Shown here in pieces: positions 7,962 through 16,481 of a stretch of DNA of 64,000 nucleotides. Under the pieces are notes generated by a model. The model made no database searches. It saw nothing but the letters and a program-made list of their open reading frames with translations, and was not told where the DNA came from. The DNA lies in NCBI GenBank assembly GCA_965198025.1, contig OZ240237.1, forward strand, positions 1,612,001 to 1,676,000, in the 5' to 3' direction. This DNA is from CAYWWM01 sp965198025. GTDB taxonomy: Bacteria; Acidobacteriota; Terriglobia; 2-12-FULL-54-10. A program made the translations under genes and the position numbers. Every line of letters starts with the position of its first letter. Within the stretch, counting starts at the first letter, position 1.

Positions 7962-8993
7962 ATGACACCAGTGATGATGCTGATCGCGCTCGCGAAGATC
8001 GTGGTCATTCTGCTGCTGCTGATGACGCTGGTGGCGTACACGGTGTGGTTCGAGCGCAAGCTGGTGGCGCGCATCCAGTCGAGGTGGGGACCGACGCGGG
8101 TGGGTCCGCATGGGCTGCTGCAGCCGCTGGCGGACGTCGTCAAGCTGCTGACGAAAGAAGATCTCACGCCGGGCGGCGCGTCCCGGCTGGTGTATCTGCT
8201 GTCGCCTTTCCTGGCGGTGGTAACGGCGCTGCTGACGTTCGCGGTGATCCCGTTCGGGCCGGAGACGCGGGTGGGGGGGGTAGACCTGTTCCAGATCGCG
8301 GACCCGGGGGTGGGCATCCTGTTCATCCTGGCCGTGAGCTCCATGGGAGTTTATGGGATCGCCCTGGCGGGTTGGTCGTCGAACAGCAAGTATTCGCTGC
8401 TGGGAAGCCTGCGCAGCTCGGCGCAGATGGTGAGCTACGAGCTGGCGATCGGGATTTCGATCATCGGCGTGCTGCTACTGACCGGAAGCCTGAGCCTCCG
8501 CGATATCGTGAACAACCAGGCCGGATACCATTGGGGATTCATTCCGCGCTGGAACATTTTTCCGCAGTTCATCGGATTTTTCTGCTTTCTGACCGCAGCC
8601 ATCGCCGAGACCAACCGGCTGCCGTTCGACATGCCGGAAGCAGAGACGGAGCTGGTAGCGGGCTATCACACCGAGTACAGCAGCATGAAGTTCGCCATGT
8701 TCTTCATGGCCGAGTATACGAACATGGTCGCCGTGTCGTGCGTTGTGACGCTGCTGTTCTTCGGCGGATGGCACGGTCCGGTGTTCGGGCCGGCGATTCT
8801 GGAAACCGTGCTGCCGCTGTTCTGGTTCGCGATCAAAGTGTTCTTCTTCCTGTTTCTCTACGTCTGGATCCGCGGGACGCTTCCGCGGTTCCGGTATGAC
8901 CAATTGATGGCGTTCGGATGGAAATTCCTGTTGCCACTGTCGATCGCGAACCTGGTGGTGACCAGTTTCTTTCTGGTGTTCTGGTGGTCGTGA
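7962..8993 (+). CDS. nuoH: NADH-quinone oxidoreductase subunit H (NuoH)
   Basis: Membrane subunit that completes the quinone chamber, 343 aa with about eight hydrophobic segments. Clear signatures: YTVWFERKLVARIQSRWGP and TRVGPHGLLQPLADVVKLLTKED near the N-terminus, and ETNRLPFDMPEAETELVAGYHTEYSSMKF in the middle. The preceding 111 bp gap after nuoG holds a fragment of a dispersed repeat (TCGGGATGACACC at 7911-7923). In many genomes nuoI follows nuoH; here nuoJ follows after 14 bases and nuoI is absent. Confidence 0.96.
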   Translation: MTPVMMLIALAKIVVILLLLMTLVAYTVWFERKLVARIQSRWGPTRVGPHGLLQPLADVVKLLTKEDLTPGGASRLVYLLSPFLAVVTALLTFAVIPFGPETRVGGVDLFQIADPGVGILFILAVSSMGVYGIALAGWSSNSKYSLLGSLRSSAQMVSYELAIGISIIGVLLLTGSLSLRDIVNNQAGYHWGFIPRWNIFPQFIGFFCFLTAAIAETNRLPFDMPEAETELVAGYHTEYSSMKFAMFFMAEYTNMVAVSCVVTLLFFGGWHGPVFGPAILETVLPLFWFAIKVFFFLFLYVWIRGTLPRFRYDQLMAFGWKFLLPLSIANLVVTSFFLVFWWS

Positions 8994-9007
8994 GGATCCG
9001 CTGAACC

Positions 9008-9511
9008 ATGTACCAAGCGCTGTTTTTCATCTTTGCGGGGGCGGCGGTCGGGTTTGCGGTCAACCTGGTCGTGCAGCGGCATCCGATTCACAGCGCGCTG
9101 TCGCTGATCGGAGTGATGGGGTCGCTGGCGGCGCTGTACCTGATGCTGGGAGCAGAATTCATCGCTGCGGCACAGGTGATCGTCTACGCCGGCGCGATCA
9201 TGGTGCTGTTCGTGCTGGTGATCATGCTACTCAACGCAGGCAAGGAAGAGCGCACGCAGCGGAGCCAGGTTGCGAAGTATCTGGGACTGCCGCTGCTGTT
9301 TCTGCTGTTGTTCGCACTGGCTGCGGTGATCTTCCAGGCGTTTCCCGGCGACACGGTGGTGCGGTTCGGGGATTTTCCGGCGCGCACGACCGACATCGGG
9401 AGGAGGATGTTCGTGCAGTTTCTGCTGCCTTTCGAGGTGGTTTCGCTCGTGATCCTGGTAGCGATTATTGGAGCGATGGTGCTGGCAAGACAGACGGAGA
9501 GTGGGGAGTAG
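9008..9511 (+). CDS. nuoJ: NADH-quinone oxidoreductase subunit J (NuoJ)
   Basis: Membrane subunit of complex I (ND6 family), 167 aa with five predicted hydrophobic segments. The conserved motif GAEFIAAAQVIVYAGAIMVLFVLVIMLLN includes the pi-bulge helix region important for coupling. It follows nuoH by 14 bases and precedes nuoK by 4 bases, as is usual for H-(I)-J-K order. Confidence 0.95.
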   Translation: MYQALFFIFAGAAVGFAVNLVVQRHPIHSALSLIGVMGSLAALYLMLGAEFIAAAQVIVYAGAIMVLFVLVIMLLNAGKEERTQRSQVAKYLGLPLLFLLLFALAAVIFQAFPGDTVVRFGDFPARTTDIGRRMFVQFLLPFEVVSLVILVAIIGAMVLARQTESGE

Positions 9512-9515
9512 AGAT

Positions 9516-9818
9516 ATGGTGCCGCTTTCGTACTACTTGATTTTGTCGGCGATTCTGTTCGTGCTGGGGGCGTCGGGATTCCTGTTCCAGCGCAACATCG
9601 TCACCATCTTCATGTCGGTGGAGCTGATGCTGAATGCCGTCAATCTGACGTTTGTGGCGTTCTCCTTTCACCTCCGGCAACTGGACGGGCAGATCATCGT
9701 CTTCTTTGTCATGGTGATCGCGGCGGCGGAGGCGGCCGTAGGGCTGGCCATCGTGATCGCGGTGTATCGAAACCGGGAGTCGCTGAACGTGGACCGCATT
9801 GACATGATGAAGCTGTAA
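9516..9818 (+). CDS. nuoK: NADH-quinone oxidoreductase subunit K (NuoK)
   Basis: Membrane subunit (ND4L family), exactly 100 aa from the ATG at 9516, with three hydrophobic segments. The motif FMSVELMLNAVNLTFVAFS carries the conserved Glu of helix 2 and a second acid lies in VIAAAEAAVGLAIV of helix 3, both part of the proton path. The start is fixed by the Shine-Dalgarno GGGGAG ending about 8 bases upstream and by family length; the frame is open further upstream into nuoJ but that extension is not conserved. Confidence 0.95.
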   Translation: MVPLSYYLILSAILFVLGASGFLFQRNIVTIFMSVELMLNAVNLTFVAFSFHLRQLDGQIIVFFVMVIAAAEAAVGLAIVIAVYRNRESLNVDRIDMMKL

Positions 9819-9894
9819 GAAGCATGCGCACGGGTTCAGCGCGCCGGACACGCCCTGCAGGAGATACTGGTTCAGAAAACTGGAAGGAAAGACG

Positions 9895-9925
9895 GATCCC
9901 TCGAATCGCTCCCTCGGGATGACAC
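9895..9925. repeat. Fragment of dispersed repeat before nuoL
   Basis: The stretch GATCCCTCGAATCGCTCC, then CTCGGGATGACAC, resembles the longer sequence at 49798-49839 (ATCCCTCGCTCCCCTCGACT and then CTCGGGATGACACAG) and the piece before nuoH at 7911-7923. It contains an in-frame ATG (9919) that should not be taken as the nuoL start. Confidence 0.5.
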
Positions 9926-9951
9926 GGTTCGGGGTTTCCGGAAGAAGACGA

Positions 9952-11907
9952 ATGGAATTTACGCTCCCATTATGGCTGATTCCAATGCTCCCGCTGGCGG
10001 GAGCAGCGTGGAACGGCCTGTGCGGAGAGCGGTACACCGAGCGGGCGGTAGCGAGGATTGCGACCGGCGCAGTAGCACTGGCGTTCGTGTTGTCACTGCT
10101 TGCGGTCCTGGGCCTGGGCGAAGAGGCACGGATAGAATCAGTAGGGGCATGGATTGCCGCAGGGAACCTCGAAATCCCGTTCAACTTTTACCTCGATCCG
10201 TTATCCGCTGTGATGGCGCTGGTGGTGACGGGGGTGGGGCTGCTGATCCACATCTACGCCGCCGGGTACATGCACCACGAAGGCGGCTACTACCGCTTCT
10301 TCGCCTACATGAACCTGTTTCTGTTCTTCATGCTGACGCTGGTGCTGGCGGGAAATTATCTGCTGCTGTTCGTGGGGTGGGAAGGCGTGGGGTTGTGCTC
10401 GTACCTGCTGATCGGGTTCTACTTCCAGAAAGACGACGCGGCGGACGCCGGCAAGAAAGCGTTTCTGGTAACACGGATCGGTGACTTCGGATTTCTGCTG
10501 GCGGTGCTGCTCGTCTACTGGACGTTCGGGTCTCTGAATTTTTCCCAAGTCCTTCCGGCGGCGGCCGGCTTCCCCATGGAGACGGACGGGCCAGGGCTGC
10601 TGACTCTGATCGGCCTGCTGCTGCTGATGGGAGCGGCGGGCAAGTCAGCGCAGGTACCGCTCTACGTCTGGCTGCCGGACGCGATGCTGGGGCCGACACC
10701 GGTGAGCGCGCTGATCCACGCCGCGACGATGGTCACGGCGGGCGTCTACATCATTGCGCGGTCGGGACCGATCTACACGCATGCGCCGGATGCGATGTTC
10801 GTGGTGGCGCTGGTGGGGGGCGTGACGGCACTCTACGCGGCGACGATCAGCGTGGTGCAGAACGACATCAAGCGCGTGCTGGCTTATTCGACGATCAGCC
10901 AGATCGGATACATGGTGATGGCTTGCGGCGTGGCGGCGTTCAGCGCTGCGATCTTTCACCTGGTGACGCACGCGTTCTTCAAAGCGCTGCTGTTCCTGGG
11001 TGCGGGGAGCGTGATCCACGCCCTGGGCGGCGAGCAGGACATTCGGCGGATGGGAGGGCTGAAGCGCCACCTTCCGAAGACCTACTGGACGTTTCTGGCG
11101 GCGTGTCTGGCGCTGGCGGCGCTCTGGCCCTTCGCGGGCTTTTTCAGCAAAGACCTGATCTTGTGGGAAGCCTACGCCAGCCCTTTCGGAGGAATCGGGT
11201 TGTGGCTGCTGGGCCTGGTGACGGCCGGGATCAGCTCGTTCTACATCTTCCGGCTATTTTTTCTGACGTTTCACGGCGTGCCCAAGACAACGACGGCTGC
11301 AACGATGGACTCCGGACAAGAGGCGCAGCATGCTCCCCACGAGTCGCCGCCGGTCATGACGCGGCCATTGGTTGCGCTGGCGGTGTTGTCGGTGGGAAGC
11401 GGCTGGATGGGCAGCCACGTGCTGTTTGGCGAGACGGATCTGTGGACCAGATTCATCACGCCGGCGTTTGAACTGGCCACGGTTCCGGGAGTCGAGGCAG
11501 CGGCGCACCCGGCGGCAACCGAACATCTCTTCATGATCCTTTCTCTAACCGTTTCGCTGGCGGGCATCGGGCTAGCGTTCCTGCTGTATCAGTGGAAGCC
11601 GGAAATCGCCGACGACCTGCAAGCACGCTTCCGGGGTTTGCACCGGGTGATTCTGAACAAGTACTACGTGGACGAGCTGTACCGGACGGTGGTGGTCAGT
11701 CCCCTTGTCTATACGTCCCGGGAGGTTCTCTGGAAGGCGATGGACATGACGGCGATTGACGGGTCGATTCAGCGCGGGGCGCGGCAGACGAGCCGCTTCG
11801 GAGACTTGCTGCGGCGGTTGCAGTCCGGGAACGTACGCTCCTACGCGGGGTGGGTGATGCTCGGGGCCATGCTACTGATCGGTTTCCTGGTGGGGTGGGT
11901 GTCATGA
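9952..11907 (+). CDS. nuoL: NADH-quinone oxidoreductase subunit L (NuoL)
   Basis: Largest antiporter-like proton-pumping subunit (ND5 family), 651 aa. It shows the shared antiporter text, for example LLLFVGWEGVGLCSYLLIGF and later LIHAATMVTAGVYII, lysine-bearing central helices, DIKRVLAYSTISQIGYM, and a C-terminal extension with an amphipathic region (KYYVDELY) that precedes a last helix. I start it at ATG 9952 (MEFTLPLWLIPMLPLAGAAWNG), preceded by GAAGAAG; an ATG at 9919 is in frame but lies in a repeat fragment. The stop overlaps the nuoM start by four bases. Confidence 0.95.
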   Translation: MEFTLPLWLIPMLPLAGAAWNGLCGERYTERAVARIATGAVALAFVLSLLAVLGLGEEARIESVGAWIAAGNLEIPFNFYLDPLSAVMALVVTGVGLLIHIYAAGYMHHEGGYYRFFAYMNLFLFFMLTLVLAGNYLLLFVGWEGVGLCSYLLIGFYFQKDDAADAGKKAFLVTRIGDFGFLLAVLLVYWTFGSLNFSQVLPAAAGFPMETDGPGLLTLIGLLLLMGAAGKSAQVPLYVWLPDAMLGPTPVSALIHAATMVTAGVYIIARSGPIYTHAPDAMFVVALVGGVTALYAATISVVQNDIKRVLAYSTISQIGYMVMACGVAAFSAAIFHLVTHAFFKALLFLGAGSVIHALGGEQDIRRMGGLKRHLPKTYWTFLAACLALAALWPFAGFFSKDLILWEAYASPFGGIGLWLLGLVTAGISSFYIFRLFFLTFHGVPKTTTAATMDSGQEAQHAPHESPPVMTRPLVALAVLSVGSGWMGSHVLFGETDLWTRFITPAFELATVPGVEAAAHPAATEHLFMILSLTVSLAGIGLAFLLYQWKPEIADDLQARFRGLHRVILNKYYVDELYRTVVVSPLVYTSREVLWKAMDMTAIDGSIQRGARQTSRFGDLLRRLQSGNVRSYAGWVMLGAMLLIGFLVGWVS

Positions 11908-13532
11908 GCGCGCTGCTGAATTGCGTCGTATTCCTGCCGGCCGCCGGCGCAGTGCTGATTCTGGTTCTGTCGCGGCAGCGTCCCCAACGCATCCGCGAGG
12001 CCGCGCTGGCCGTCTCCCTGATCACCTTCGTCCTGTCACTGCCGCTAGCCTTTGCGTATGACTACAGCGACTCGGCACGCACCATGCAGTTCGCCACCGA
12101 TGTTGCGTGGATGGAATCTCCGGCGATCCGGTACCACGTAGCAGTGGACGGGATCAGCCTGTTTCTGGTGCTGCTGACGACGTTCCTGACAGTGCTTTCC
12201 GTGCTGATCTCGTGGCGGTCGGTGACGAAGCACGTCAAAGAATTCTTTTTCTTCCTGCTGCTGCTCGAGACGGGAACCGTCGGGGTGTTCGCAGCGGTGG
12301 ACCTGTTTCTGTTTTATGTGTTCTGGGAAGTGACGCTGGTGCCGATGTATTTTCTGATCGGCATCTGGGGACACGAACGACGGGTATACGCCGCACTGAA
12401 GTTCTTCCTGTTCACGGTGATTGGCTCGCTGCTGATGTTGGTGGGAATTATCTGGCTCTACACCGTGTTCGGAACGTTCGATTCGCAGCAGATTCTGGCG
12501 ATGCTGGCCACGGGGGCGCGGGAACTTACGTTCCTGGACCAGTTCTGGCTGTTCCTGGCGTTCTTCGCGGCTTTTGCGATCAAGGCGCCGCTCTTCCCGT
12601 TCCACACGTGGCTGCCGGACGCCCACGTGGAAGCGCCGACTGCGGGCTCGGTGATGCTGGCGGGCGTGTTGCTGAAGATGGGCGCATACGGGTTGCTGCG
12701 GTTCTGCCTCCCGATGTTTCCGGAAGCGGCGCACGCGATGGCCACGCCAATCATGGTGCTGGCGCTAATCGGGATCATCTACGGGTCGCTGGTGGCCATG
12801 GTGCAGCCGGATCTGAAGAAGTTGATCGCCTATTCCTCGGTGGCGCACCTTGGGTTTGTGGTGCTCGGGATTTTCTCCTTCCACGAACTCGCGGTCGAAG
12901 GAGCCGTCTATCAAATGCTGAATCACGGCGTTTCAACCGGGGCGCTGTTTCTGCTATCGGGAATGATCTATGAGCGGCTGCACACGCGCCAGATCAGCGA
13001 AATGGGCGGCCTGGCGACGCCGGCGCCGGTGCTGGCCACGCTGTTCCTCATCACAACGCTGTCGTCGATCGGGCTGCCGCTGCTCAACAACTTCGTGGGG
13101 GAATTCCTGATCCTGCTGGGAGTGCTGCAGGACAGGGTGCTGTACGCCGCACTGGCGGCCACGGGAGTGGTGTTCTCGGCAGCGTACATGCTATGGATGT
13201 ACCAGCGGGTGTTTCTGGGCAAAGTGTCCGCCCGGAATGAGTCCTTCCCGGACCTCAACCGGCGGGAGCAAAGCATTCTGCTGGCCGCAGTCGCATTGAT
13301 GATTGTGATGGGGGTTCGCTCGCCATTCTTTCTGCGGCAGATGGACACTTCGACGGATGAATTGCTGGGCCGCGCCGGGCTGCGGGAGATGCGCGTGGAG
13401 CGGGTGATACCGAATGACAGCATCGCGAAAGAAGAGCGGGAAATTGTTGGAGGAGAACAGCAGGTGAAAGCACGAGTCCCTCTCCGACCTGGCATGATTC
13501 AGATGACAAACACGCAAGGCGATGCCGACTGA
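11904..13532 (+). CDS. nuoM: NADH-quinone oxidoreductase subunit M (NuoM)
   Basis: Antiporter-like proton-pumping subunit (ND4 family), 542 aa. Signature stretches: LFYVFWEVTLVPMYFLIGIWG with the conserved helix-5 Glu, FPFHTWLPDAHVEAPTAGSVMLAGVLLKMGAYGLLRF, and DLKKLIAYSSVAHLGFVVLG. The ATG at 11904 overlaps the nuoL stop (ATGA), which is the best start. The soluble C-terminal tail after the last helix (about residues 470-542) is longer than usual and runs into nuoN, whose start overlaps by 11 bases. Confidence 0.95.
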   Translation: MSALLNCVVFLPAAGAVLILVLSRQRPQRIREAALAVSLITFVLSLPLAFAYDYSDSARTMQFATDVAWMESPAIRYHVAVDGISLFLVLLTTFLTVLSVLISWRSVTKHVKEFFFFLLLLETGTVGVFAAVDLFLFYVFWEVTLVPMYFLIGIWGHERRVYAALKFFLFTVIGSLLMLVGIIWLYTVFGTFDSQQILAMLATGARELTFLDQFWLFLAFFAAFAIKAPLFPFHTWLPDAHVEAPTAGSVMLAGVLLKMGAYGLLRFCLPMFPEAAHAMATPIMVLALIGIIYGSLVAMVQPDLKKLIAYSSVAHLGFVVLGIFSFHELAVEGAVYQMLNHGVSTGALFLLSGMIYERLHTRQISEMGGLATPAPVLATLFLITTLSSIGLPLLNNFVGEFLILLGVLQDRVLYAALAATGVVFSAAYMLWMYQRVFLGKVSARNESFPDLNRREQSILLAAVALMIVMGVRSPFFLRQMDTSTDELLGRAGLREMRVERVIPNDSIAKEEREIVGGEQQVKARVPLRPGMIQMTNTQGDAD

Positions 13533-15054
13533 AGAACTCATTACGGTGCTGCCGGAAGCTATCCTGGCGGTGGCGGCGACGTTGGTGATGCTGCTGGCTG
13601 CGTTTCTGCGGAAGGGGCGTGAAGCTGGGTGCGCTGCAACGGCCCTGGGCGGGATCGCGTGCGCGACGGTCTCGGTGTTGTGGCTGTGGCCTGCACAAGA
13701 GCCGGCGTTCACGGACATGGTCCGGGTAGACCCGTTCAGCATTTTCTTCCACATACTGTTTCTGGTGACGGCCGCGTTCCTTGTGCTGAGCTCGGCGTCT
13801 TACCTGCGACGAGAGCGGCTTCCAGCAGGCGAGTTCTATGCCCTGCTGCTCTTCGCCACGGCAGGAATGGGATTGATGGTCTCGGCAAACGATCTGGTGC
13901 TGGGCTTCATCGGGCTGGAAATTTCCTCGCTGGCAAGCTACGTCCTGGCCGGGTTCCGGCGGAACGCCGCGACGAGCAGCGAGTCGGCGCTGAAGTATTT
14001 CCTGCTGGGGTCGTTCGCGACCGCTTTTCTGCTGTATGGGATCGCATTGATGTACGGCGCGACGGGGACGACGCGGCTGACTGCGATCCAGACGATCCTG
14101 AGCGGCGAGAGCTCCGTGACCGCCGGAAACCGTGCGGGGGAGGCGCTGGCGGGCGCAGCCGTGATCGAGCCGGCGGCAGCGCAACTCGGCGGCGAGGTGC
14201 CAGCGGGATTGCTGGCGCTGGCGATCGGACTAGTCTTTGTCGGACTCGCGTTCAAGATTTCCGCCGCACCATTTCAGGTCTGGACACCGGACGTCTATCA
14301 GGGCGCGCCAACACCGGTGACGGCGTTCCTCTCAACGGGAACGAAGGCTGCCGCGTTCGCACTGTTTCTGCGAATCTTTTTCGTGGCACTGGACAGCGCG
14401 ATCTACCCGTGGCCAGCGATGCTATGGGCTTCGGCGGTTCTATCCATGTTTGTGGGCAACCTGGGGGCGCTGGGGCAGTCCAACCTGAAGCGCCTGCTAG
14501 CATACTCCTCCATCGCACACGCCGGATACATGCTGGTAGCCTTCACGGCGAACTCCACAGAGGGGGTAGCCGCGGTGATGTTCTATCTGGTGGCGTACAC
14601 GCTGATGAACCTGGGAGCGTTCGTCGTGATCACGCACCTCGGAGGCGAGGGCGAGCGCTACGTTCAGATCAGCGATTATGCCGGGCTCGGATACCGTTCA
14701 CCGCTGCTCGCCGGGTGCCTGAGCATCTTTCTGCTCTCGCTGATCGGGATTCCGCTGACGGCGGGATTCCTGGGGAAGTTCTATGCGTTCCACGCCGCCG
14801 TGCGGGCAGACATGATCGGGCTGACGGTTCTGGCCGTGGTCAACAGCGCCATTGCGGCCTATTATTACCTGCGCCTTCTGGTCGCGATGTACATGAGCGC
14901 GCCGGAGCGGGACGTTCCGATCGAGCCCGCGCCGTGGGGGGTGCGCTGGACACTTGGCGTGTGCGCGGCCGGCACGCTGCTATTGGGTGTGGTTCCACAG
15001 CCGGTGCAGAACCTTGCCCTGCGCTCCGTGGAGTGGCTGCAGGGAGGGCAGTGA
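13522..15054 (+). CDS. nuoN: NADH-quinone oxidoreductase subunit N (NuoN)
   Basis: Third antiporter-like subunit (ND2 family), 510 aa. Conserved text includes FIGLEISSLASYVLAGF, SALKYFLLGSFATAFLLYGIALMYGATG, FKISAAPFQVWTPDVYQGAPTPVTAFLSTGTKAAAF and NLKRLLAYSSIAHAGYMLV. An insertion rich in Ala/Glu (about residues 195-227) sits in a loop between helices. It ends the contiguous complex I cluster; the next gene follows after only 29 bases. Confidence 0.95.
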   Translation: MPTEELITVLPEAILAVAATLVMLLAAFLRKGREAGCAATALGGIACATVSVLWLWPAQEPAFTDMVRVDPFSIFFHILFLVTAAFLVLSSASYLRRERLPAGEFYALLLFATAGMGLMVSANDLVLGFIGLEISSLASYVLAGFRRNAATSSESALKYFLLGSFATAFLLYGIALMYGATGTTRLTAIQTILSGESSVTAGNRAGEALAGAAVIEPAAAQLGGEVPAGLLALAIGLVFVGLAFKISAAPFQVWTPDVYQGAPTPVTAFLSTGTKAAAFALFLRIFFVALDSAIYPWPAMLWASAVLSMFVGNLGALGQSNLKRLLAYSSIAHAGYMLVAFTANSTEGVAAVMFYLVAYTLMNLGAFVVITHLGGEGERYVQISDYAGLGYRSPLLAGCLSIFLLSLIGIPLTAGFLGKFYAFHAAVRADMIGLTVLAVVNSAIAAYYYLRLLVAMYMSAPERDVPIEPAPWGVRWTLGVCAAGTLLLGVVPQPVQNLALRSVEWLQGGQ

Positions 15055-15083
15055 CGAGTGATGCATGACGAGCCAACGCAACC

Positions 15084-16397
15084 ATGAGAAAACGATCCAA
15101 AGGTACCTTTTACGACCGAAAACTGGAGACGCTACCGCGCAAGAAGTTGGAAGCGTTGCAAGGACGGCGGTTGCGCAAGCTGCTGGAAGAGGTGCTCACG
15201 GGGAACCGGTTCTACCAGCGCAAATTGCGCGCGGCGGGCGTTCGCAAGCCAGTTCCGTTGAGCCGTCTTAGTGACCTACCCTTCACCACGAAGAAGGAGA
15301 TTGTTGCCGACCAGCTTGCCAACCCTGTGTTCGGGACCAACCGCACGTACCCACTCAAACGCTATACGCGGCTGCACCAGACATCTGGCACGACAGGCGC
15401 CCCGTTCCGTTGCCTGGATACGGCGGAAAGCTACCAGTCGTTTGTGACGCAATGGAAATTCATTTACCGGGGGGCCGGGGTGGAGCCCGGCGACCGGGTT
15501 TTTGTGACCTTCTCGTTCGGGCCGTTCTACGGATTTTGGGGAGCATTCGACGCGGCCCCACAGCTCGGATGCCTGGCGATCAGCGGCGGAGGACAGACCA
15601 GCGAGCAGCGGCTGGCGCAGATGCAGGACCTGCGGCCGACCGTGCTGGTCTCGACACCGACTTACGCGCTGCGGCTGGCCGAGGTGGCCAAGGCGATAGG
15701 AATCGACACGGCACGGCTCGGCGTGCGAGTGACCATCCACGCTGGAGAGCCGGGCGCGAGCATTCCGGCGACACGCAAGCGGATCGAAGATCTATGGGGC
15801 GCGAAGGCCTACGACCACTGTGGAATGACGGAAGTCGGCGGAGTGGGGTTCGAATGCAGCGCGCAGGTCGGGCCGCATGTGATTGAGAACGAGTTCATCG
15901 CGGAAGTCATCGACCCGAAAACGGGAGAATCGCTCGAAGAAGGGCACGGGGAAATCGTGTTGACGACACTGGGACGGGCAGCAACACCGCTGATCCGCTT
16001 CCGCAGCGGCGACTTGGCCGACGTGGCGCGGAAGCGTTGCGCGTGCGGACGGACGTTCGCGCACCTGCGCGGCGGACTGCTCGGGCGGGCCGACGACATG
16101 ATGACCATCCGCGGCGTCAACGTGTTTCCTTCCGCCATCGAAAACATTCTGCGGCGTTTCCCGGAGATCGTCGAATTCCAGGGCATCGTGACGCGCGCGA
16201 TGGAGATGCAAGAGCTGTGGCTGCGTTTGGAAACGGAAGGCCTGGACGAAGCGGGGCAGCAGGGCCTGGCGCGGCGCGTGGTGGCCGAGATGCATACGCG
16301 GCTGCAGTTGCGCCCGGCGATCGAATTCGCAGCTCCCGGTTCTCTGCCCCGCGCCGAGATGAAGTCGAGGAGGTTTCGGGTGGAGGCACAGCCGTAG
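15084..16397 (+). CDS. PaaK-type acyl-CoA ligase (phenylacetate-CoA ligase family)
   Basis: 437 aa AMP-forming ligase of the phenylacetate-CoA ligase family, which activates an aromatic or other carboxylic acid with ATP and CoA. Visible: the P-loop-like TSGTTGAPFRCLDT near residues 97-110, the adenylate region AYDHCGMTEVGGVGFEC, RFRSGDLADV, and the C-terminal hinge and lysine region GRADDMMTIRGVNVFPSAIENILRRF. A CAC-x-RTF pair (KRCACGRTF) matches the Cys-rich loop of the family. No other phenylacetate catabolic genes are near, so the substrate cannot be read from context. It follows nuoN by 29 bases and may share its transcript. Confidence 0.85.
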   Translation: MRKRSKGTFYDRKLETLPRKKLEALQGRRLRKLLEEVLTGNRFYQRKLRAAGVRKPVPLSRLSDLPFTTKKEIVADQLANPVFGTNRTYPLKRYTRLHQTSGTTGAPFRCLDTAESYQSFVTQWKFIYRGAGVEPGDRVFVTFSFGPFYGFWGAFDAAPQLGCLAISGGGQTSEQRLAQMQDLRPTVLVSTPTYALRLAEVAKAIGIDTARLGVRVTIHAGEPGASIPATRKRIEDLWGAKAYDHCGMTEVGGVGFECSAQVGPHVIENEFIAEVIDPKTGESLEEGHGEIVLTTLGRAATPLIRFRSGDLADVARKRCACGRTFAHLRGGLLGRADDMMTIRGVNVFPSAIENILRRFPEIVEFQGIVTRAMEMQELWLRLETEGLDEAGQQGLARRVVAEMHTRLQLRPAIEFAAPGSLPRAEMKSRRFRVEAQP

Positions 16398-16481
16398 CCC
16401 GGCTCGATCCAAGCTTATTCCTGTGGGGGGTTCTTGGGGATGCGGTACAATCGGCTGGCATCCGCATGACACGATAAGAAA

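Noticed and set aside
9919..9951. ATG at 9919 as the nuoL start
   Set aside because: It lies in a dispersed repeat fragment; the ATG at 9952 begins the conserved NuoL N-terminus and has a purine-rich site in front.
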